A stretch of 8,569 nucleotides of DNA from Legionellaceae bacterium (lineage in GTDB: Bacteria; Pseudomonadota; Gammaproteobacteria; Legionellales; Legionellaceae): positions 1 to 8,569 of the forward strand of contig JAHFRX010000062.1 of assembly GCA_023266075.1 (NCBI GenBank). Direction: 5' to 3'. The translations under genes were made by a program, and so were the position numbers. Every line of letters starts with the position of its first letter. Positions within the stretch are counted from its first letter, which is position 1. The notes beneath the pieces were generated by a model, which did not search any database, was not told the DNA's origin, and saw nothing but the letters and a program-made list of their open reading frames with translations. Shown here piece after piece: positions 5,924 to 8,569 of this stretch.

Positions 5924-6604
5924 TCACCCGTTTGAAGACGTTTGCAGTGCAACACCCATCACCCAGGGAAGAAAAAAAACACTCAGTACGCTCATAGCAA
6001 GAAGCAAAGCCATTTCACCATAGACAGGGAAATCTTGCATCGCATGAAGCAATACCCCGCTCCCCAAAATCATCACGGGCAATGATAGCGGAAGCAAGAT
6101 GAGCGCCATAAATACCCCTTTTTGCTGAATACCACTTGAAAAAGAAGATGCCAATGCATTCAACATTAATAATGTTGGTGTCCCTAGAACAATGCTTAAA
6201 AGAAGAATTCCATACTCTTCTAGCGACAAGTTAAACATCACCATCAAAAGTGGGCTCACAATGCCAACAAGCAACATTTGGCAACACCAAATCACAAGAA
6301 GCTTTGCACGTAAAACCCAATGAATGGGGTACGCCCCAATCAACCATTGCTCCATCACACCGCTCTCTATCTCTTGCTGAAACAACCACTCAGACGATAA
6401 TAACAATAGAAAAAGCAATGCTATCCAAATCAGGCCAGGAAAAACATGTCGCAATAAAGTATTATCAGCAGGAAGTGTCAACGGGAAAAATGCTACGATC
6501 ATCACAAACAGCAACATTGCATTGAACAACACTTTGCGTTGTCTTTGCTGAATCTTAAGTTCTCGTTGGATCATTTGCCAAAAAAATTGTAACGTCCTCT
6601 TCAT
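5924..6604 (-). CDS. ccmB: Haem exporter permease subunit CcmB
   Basis: A 226-residue inner-membrane protein, near the usual length of about 220. It forms the membrane part of the CcmAB ABC complex that, with CcmC and CcmD, releases haem-loaded CcmE. Six hydrophobic segments lie at about 27-43, 55-75, 100-125, 131-155, 162-186 and 196-220. The N-terminal amphipathic stretch WQMIQRELKIQQRQR and the first cytoplasmic loop FQQEIESGVMEQW (76-87) match the CcmB pattern; that loop should contact CcmA. The start ATG overlaps the ccmA stop as ATGA. The C-terminus (FLPWVMGVALQTSSNG) appears complete, and the cassette repeat begins 10 bases beyond it. Confidence 0.95.
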   Translation of the reverse strand: MKRTLQFFWQMIQRELKIQQRQRKVLFNAMLLFVMIVAFFPLTLPADNTLLRHVFPGLIWIALLFLLLLSSEWLFQQEIESGVMEQWLIGAYPIHWVLRAKLLVIWCCQMLLVGIVSPLLMVMFNLSLEEYGILLLSIVLGTPTLLMLNALASSFSSGIQQKGVFMALILLPLSLPVMILGSGVLLHAMQDFPVYGEMALLLAMSVLSVFFLPWVMGVALQTSSNG

Positions 6605-7206
6605 AATACATACTCACTCACCCAAGAGGGTGCAAGCGGTAAAGGTTGGTGAGACGTGGTCACAACCCGACCACCCGCTTTTAGATGCGTTATGATAAGC
6701 GACGACAAACGCTGCGCTCCCTCTACATCAAGAGCCACCCATGGCTCATCTAATAACCAAACTTTCGCATTTTGTTTCATGATTAACCGCATCATGCCAA
6801 CACGACGTTTTTGACCTGCTGATAATAATGCAAAAGGCGTATCCAGAACATCTTCTAGCTGTAGTAATTCAGCAATACTCGCCAAAGAAAGTGTGGAAGG
6901 TATATGCACCATTTCAAATTTCCACACTTCTTTGGGCGTCAGCAAAGGATGTATCCCTTCAAGATGCCCAACATAAGACATCTGATTGCGATACATTGCG
7001 ACACAATCATGCAATAATATCCCTTCAAAAAAAATCTCACCCGACAGCGGATGAAGCAACCCCGCAAGTAACTTCAGTAACGTTGACTTTCCAGCCCCAT
7101 TCGGCCCTCTCACGTGCAACAATTGACCTTGAGAAACGCTGAAACTCAGATGATTTAACAGCGGATTTTCAGCATATTCAAAAGAAAGATTAGAAACAAC
7201 TAACAT
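6601..7206 (-). CDS. ccmA: Haem exporter ATP-binding subunit CcmA
   Basis: A 201-residue ABC-type ATPase of the CcmABCD complex; its ATP hydrolysis drives release of holo-CcmE from CcmC. Walker A is GPNGAGKST (34-42), the signature is LSAGQ (128-132), Walker B is VWLLDEP (149-155) and the switch histidine is His186 in TTSHQPL. The Q-loop region reads YVGHLEGIHPLLT, the Gly-His form seen in CcmA rather than a classical glutamine. All catalytic residues are present and the length is normal for the family. The start lies five bases after the ygfX stop, so the gene is probably co-transcribed with sdhE and ygfX. No strong Shine-Dalgarno sequence is seen, so initiation may depend on coupling. Confidence 0.97.
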   Translation of the reverse strand: MLVVSNLSFEYAENPLLNHLSFSVSQGQLLHVRGPNGAGKSTLLKLLAGLLHPLSGEIFFEGILLHDCVAMYRNQMSYVGHLEGIHPLLTPKEVWKFEMVHIPSTLSLASIAELLQLEDVLDTPFALLSAGQKRRVGMMRLIMKQNAKVWLLDEPWVALDVEGAQRLSSLIITHLKAGGRVVTTSHQPLPLAPSWVSEYVL

Positions 7207-7211
7207 AGGAA

Positions 7212-7670
7212 TTACTCGGATGGCTCTTTTTCAATGGGCTTTAGCATGACAATCGGCTCTCGCCATTCAAGCTGACTAAAGTAAAACGTACGACGCTCTT
7301 CTGCCGTCAATTGATCACGAAAAAACAAGACATAACGCTGACGATCTTTCGCTTGTAATGCAATACAAAAAATAAACCCAAAATCGTAGGCAACACGTAA
7401 TTGTGAAAACGCTGTTTTCAACCCAAGCGCGTCAGTTAAATACCAATGCTTACCGACAAAACTCAATGCATAATAATGTCGATACGGTTTTGCAAGACGA
7501 AACAAATGAAGTCCATGCACAAGAATCGCCACACTCAAATAGGTCGACACCCAAAAAGGATAAGCATACCACCAGACCGAGGCTAACCCAAGACCATACA
7601 ATACACACACAAGGCGCTGGTAATCTTTAGAAGGTCTAAAAGGAATATTGAGTTCGTATATTGTTGACAA
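7212..7670 (-). CDS. ygfX: YgfX/CptA-like membrane protein
   Basis: A 152-residue protein with two adjacent membrane helices (about 19-36 and 39-57) near the N-terminus and a soluble C-terminal domain. This is the plan of YgfX (CptA), reported in E. coli as an inner-membrane protein that interferes with FtsZ and MreB and is encoded with SdhE (CptB). Position directly after sdhE, with a 35-base overlap, supports the call. The only sensible start is TTG at 7670: an in-frame stop lies three codons upstream, and the first internal Met is near the C-terminus. AGGAG ends 10 bases before the TTG. The E. coli toxin-antitoxin interpretation of this pair is debated and should not be assumed here. Confidence 0.82.
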   Translation of the reverse strand: MSTIYELNIPFRPSKDYQRLVCVLYGLGLASVWWYAYPFWVSTYLSVAILVHGLHLFRLAKPYRHYYALSFVGKHWYLTDALGLKTAFSQLRVAYDFGFIFCIALQAKDRQRYVLFFRDQLTAEERRTFYFSQLEWREPIVMLKPIEKEPSE

Positions 7671-7899
7671 AATGCATCAGCTCCTCATCATCTAATTCAA
7701 CTTGGCCCATCAACAACGCATAAAGCATCGGATCAGGGTAATCTAACAACCGCTCAAACAATAAACGCTCTTCCGCACCCAAAGAGGACAGATGTCGCTC
7801 GATGAAACGCGTGAGTATCAAATCAAGCTCAAGCATACCTCGACGACAATTCCAGATTAACTTCGCATCTGACGGGTGATGTTGCACTACATTTCTCAC
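7636..7899 (-). CDS. sdhE: Succinate dehydrogenase assembly factor SdhE
   Basis: An 87-residue all-helical protein of the SdhE/YgfY (DUF339) family, which promotes covalent attachment of FAD to SdhA and FrdA. The family motif RGxxE is present as RRGMLELD (19-26), and the conserved later region FERLLDYPDPMLYALLMG (49-66) is intact. Length is normal. The start is GTG: an in-frame stop lies five codons upstream with no ATG between, and GGAAG precedes the GTG by seven bases. The gene is divergent from ygfZ and heads a leftward series into ygfX and the ccm genes, grouping succinate dehydrogenase assembly with cytochrome c maturation. Confidence 0.95.
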   Translation of the reverse strand: MRNVVQHHPSDAKLIWNCRRGMLELDLILTRFIERHLSSLGAEERLLFERLLDYPDPMLYALLMGQVELDDEELMHFVNNIRTQYSF

Positions 7900-7919
7900 G
7901 TACAGCTTCCATCAATACA

Positions 7920-7928
7920 TGGTACACT
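7920..7928 (+). promoter_or_regulatory. Possible extended -10 promoter for ygfZ
   Basis: TGGTACACT fits the extended -10 form (TG, one base, then a TATAAT-like hexamer) in the 59-base spacer between divergent sdhE and ygfZ. It would place the transcript start near 7935, about 24 bases before the ygfZ ATG. No good -35 box accompanies it, which extended -10 promoters can tolerate. No clear leftward promoter for sdhE was found in the same spacer. Confidence 0.35.
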
Positions 7929-7958
7929 ATCCATCTATCCACATCTACGACTACGACT

Positions 7959-8569
7959 ATGTTATTTCATCTCTCTCATCTGAGTGCGCTCACATTACAA
8001 GGATCAGAAGCTGGCACTTTTTTGCAAGGTCAACTCACTACAGACATTCATCAAGTCACTGAAACACATTATCAGCCGGCCGCACTTTGTAATTTGCAAG
8101 GTAGAATCATCAGCCTCATGGACGTTTGTCAATGGCAATCCGTGTTTTACCTCATTTTACCTCACTCTTTACTTGAAAAAGTTAACCGCGTTTTAGCAAA
8201 GCCCGCTCAATTTTCACACACTCAACTGACGCAAAAAGAAGAACTATGCGTCATGGGCTACTGGCATCAAGACACTCAAAAACCACCGTTCCAATGCCCT
8301 GAAACACCTTTTTCATGCGTATCAACAGAAGAATACTTCACCTACTGTGTCAAAGAACATTTTTATATCTTGCTGCTGACAAAAACATATGCTGAAACAC
8401 TGTGTTCAACGATACCCGTAGAAAAAAACAATCATCTCTGGCATCAAGCACGTATCAAACAAGGTTCGATTGAAATTTATCCCGCGACTTGTGAGCAATT
8501 TCTACCACACCGCCTAAATTTACATGAAACACCCTGTATTTCATTCAACAAAGGCTGTTACCGTGGTCA
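7959..8569 (+). CDS. ygfZ: Folate-binding protein YgfZ, 3' end cut by window edge
   Basis: The first 203 residues of a YgfZ/GcvT-like protein, which in E. coli helps maintain or repair Fe-S enzymes such as MiaB in a tetrahydrofolate-dependent way. The N-terminus LSALTLQGSEAGTFLQGQLT followed by TTDI is typical (the protein binds folate in a GcvT-like fold). The frame ends with NKGCYRG and the first two bases of a Gln codon, the start of the family motif KGCYxGQE, whose essential cysteine is Cys200 here. E. coli YgfZ has 326 residues, so roughly a third is missing beyond the window. No Shine-Dalgarno sequence precedes the ATG. Divergence from sdhE matches the E. coli gene order. Confidence 0.94.
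   Translation, partial: MLFHLSHLSALTLQGSEAGTFLQGQLTTDIHQVTETHYQPAALCNLQGRIISLMDVCQWQSVFYLILPHSLLEKVNRVLAKPAQFSHTQLTQKEELCVMGYWHQDTQKPPFQCPETPFSCVSTEEYFTYCVKEHFYILLLTKTYAETLCSTIPVEKNNHLWHQARIKQGSIEIYPATCEQFLPHRLNLHETPCISFNKGCYRG

Noticed and set aside
7984..8196. Plus-strand frame of 70 codons inside ygfZ
   Set aside because: An alternative frame of ygfZ, whose own frame carries the family motifs to the window edge.

Overview
The window looks like a piece of gammaproteobacterial chromosome, AT-rich (roughly 40% G+C by eye). It carries a complete System I cytochrome c maturation operon (ccmABCDEFGH plus a short ccmI) on the minus strand. Directly upstream of it lies the gammaproteobacterial sdhE-ygfX pair, with ygfZ divergent from sdhE, the arrangement known from Escherichia coli. 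The genus cannot be fixed from the sequence.

Layout from the right edge: ygfZ runs rightwards on the plus strand and is cut by the window end at its KGCYxG(Q) motif. A 59-base divergent spacer separates it from the leftward block sdhE - ygfX - ccmA - ccmB - [inserted cassette] - ccmC - ccmD - ccmE - ccmF - ccmG - ccmH - ccmI. After a 51-base gap an unrecognised leftward gene is cut by the left edge. ATGA-type or longer overlaps join ccmA/B and every junction from ccmC to ccmI, so these genes are almost certainly co-transcribed and translationally coupled. The ccm proteins carry their diagnostic residues: Walker motifs in CcmA, WWD motifs and ligand histidines in CcmC and CcmF, the haem-binding His in CcmE, and CXXC pairs in CcmG and CcmH.

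The most interesting feature sits between ccmB and ccmC, where the operon is interrupted. Two 31-base sequences (29 identical positions) face each other as inverted repeats at 5180-5210 and 5883-5913. They enclose one gene of unknown function (173 residues, C-terminal membrane hairpin), its own strong sigma-70-type promoter overlapped by a near-perfect palindrome, and a GC-rich hairpin just past its stop codon. There is no transposase. This reads as a self-contained mobile insertion cassette of about 734 bp, dropped 10 bases after the ccmB stop codon in the same orientation as the operon.

How the genes work together: CcmC, CcmD and CcmE load haem onto CcmE; CcmA and CcmB use ATP to release holo-CcmE; CcmG and CcmH keep the apocytochrome CXXCH thiols reduced; CcmF and CcmH (with CcmI) ligate haem. 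SdhE promotes flavinylation of succinate dehydrogenase and YgfZ supports Fe-S protein function, so most of the window concerns assembly of respiratory-chain cofactors. The two unrecognised genes do not obviously fit this theme.
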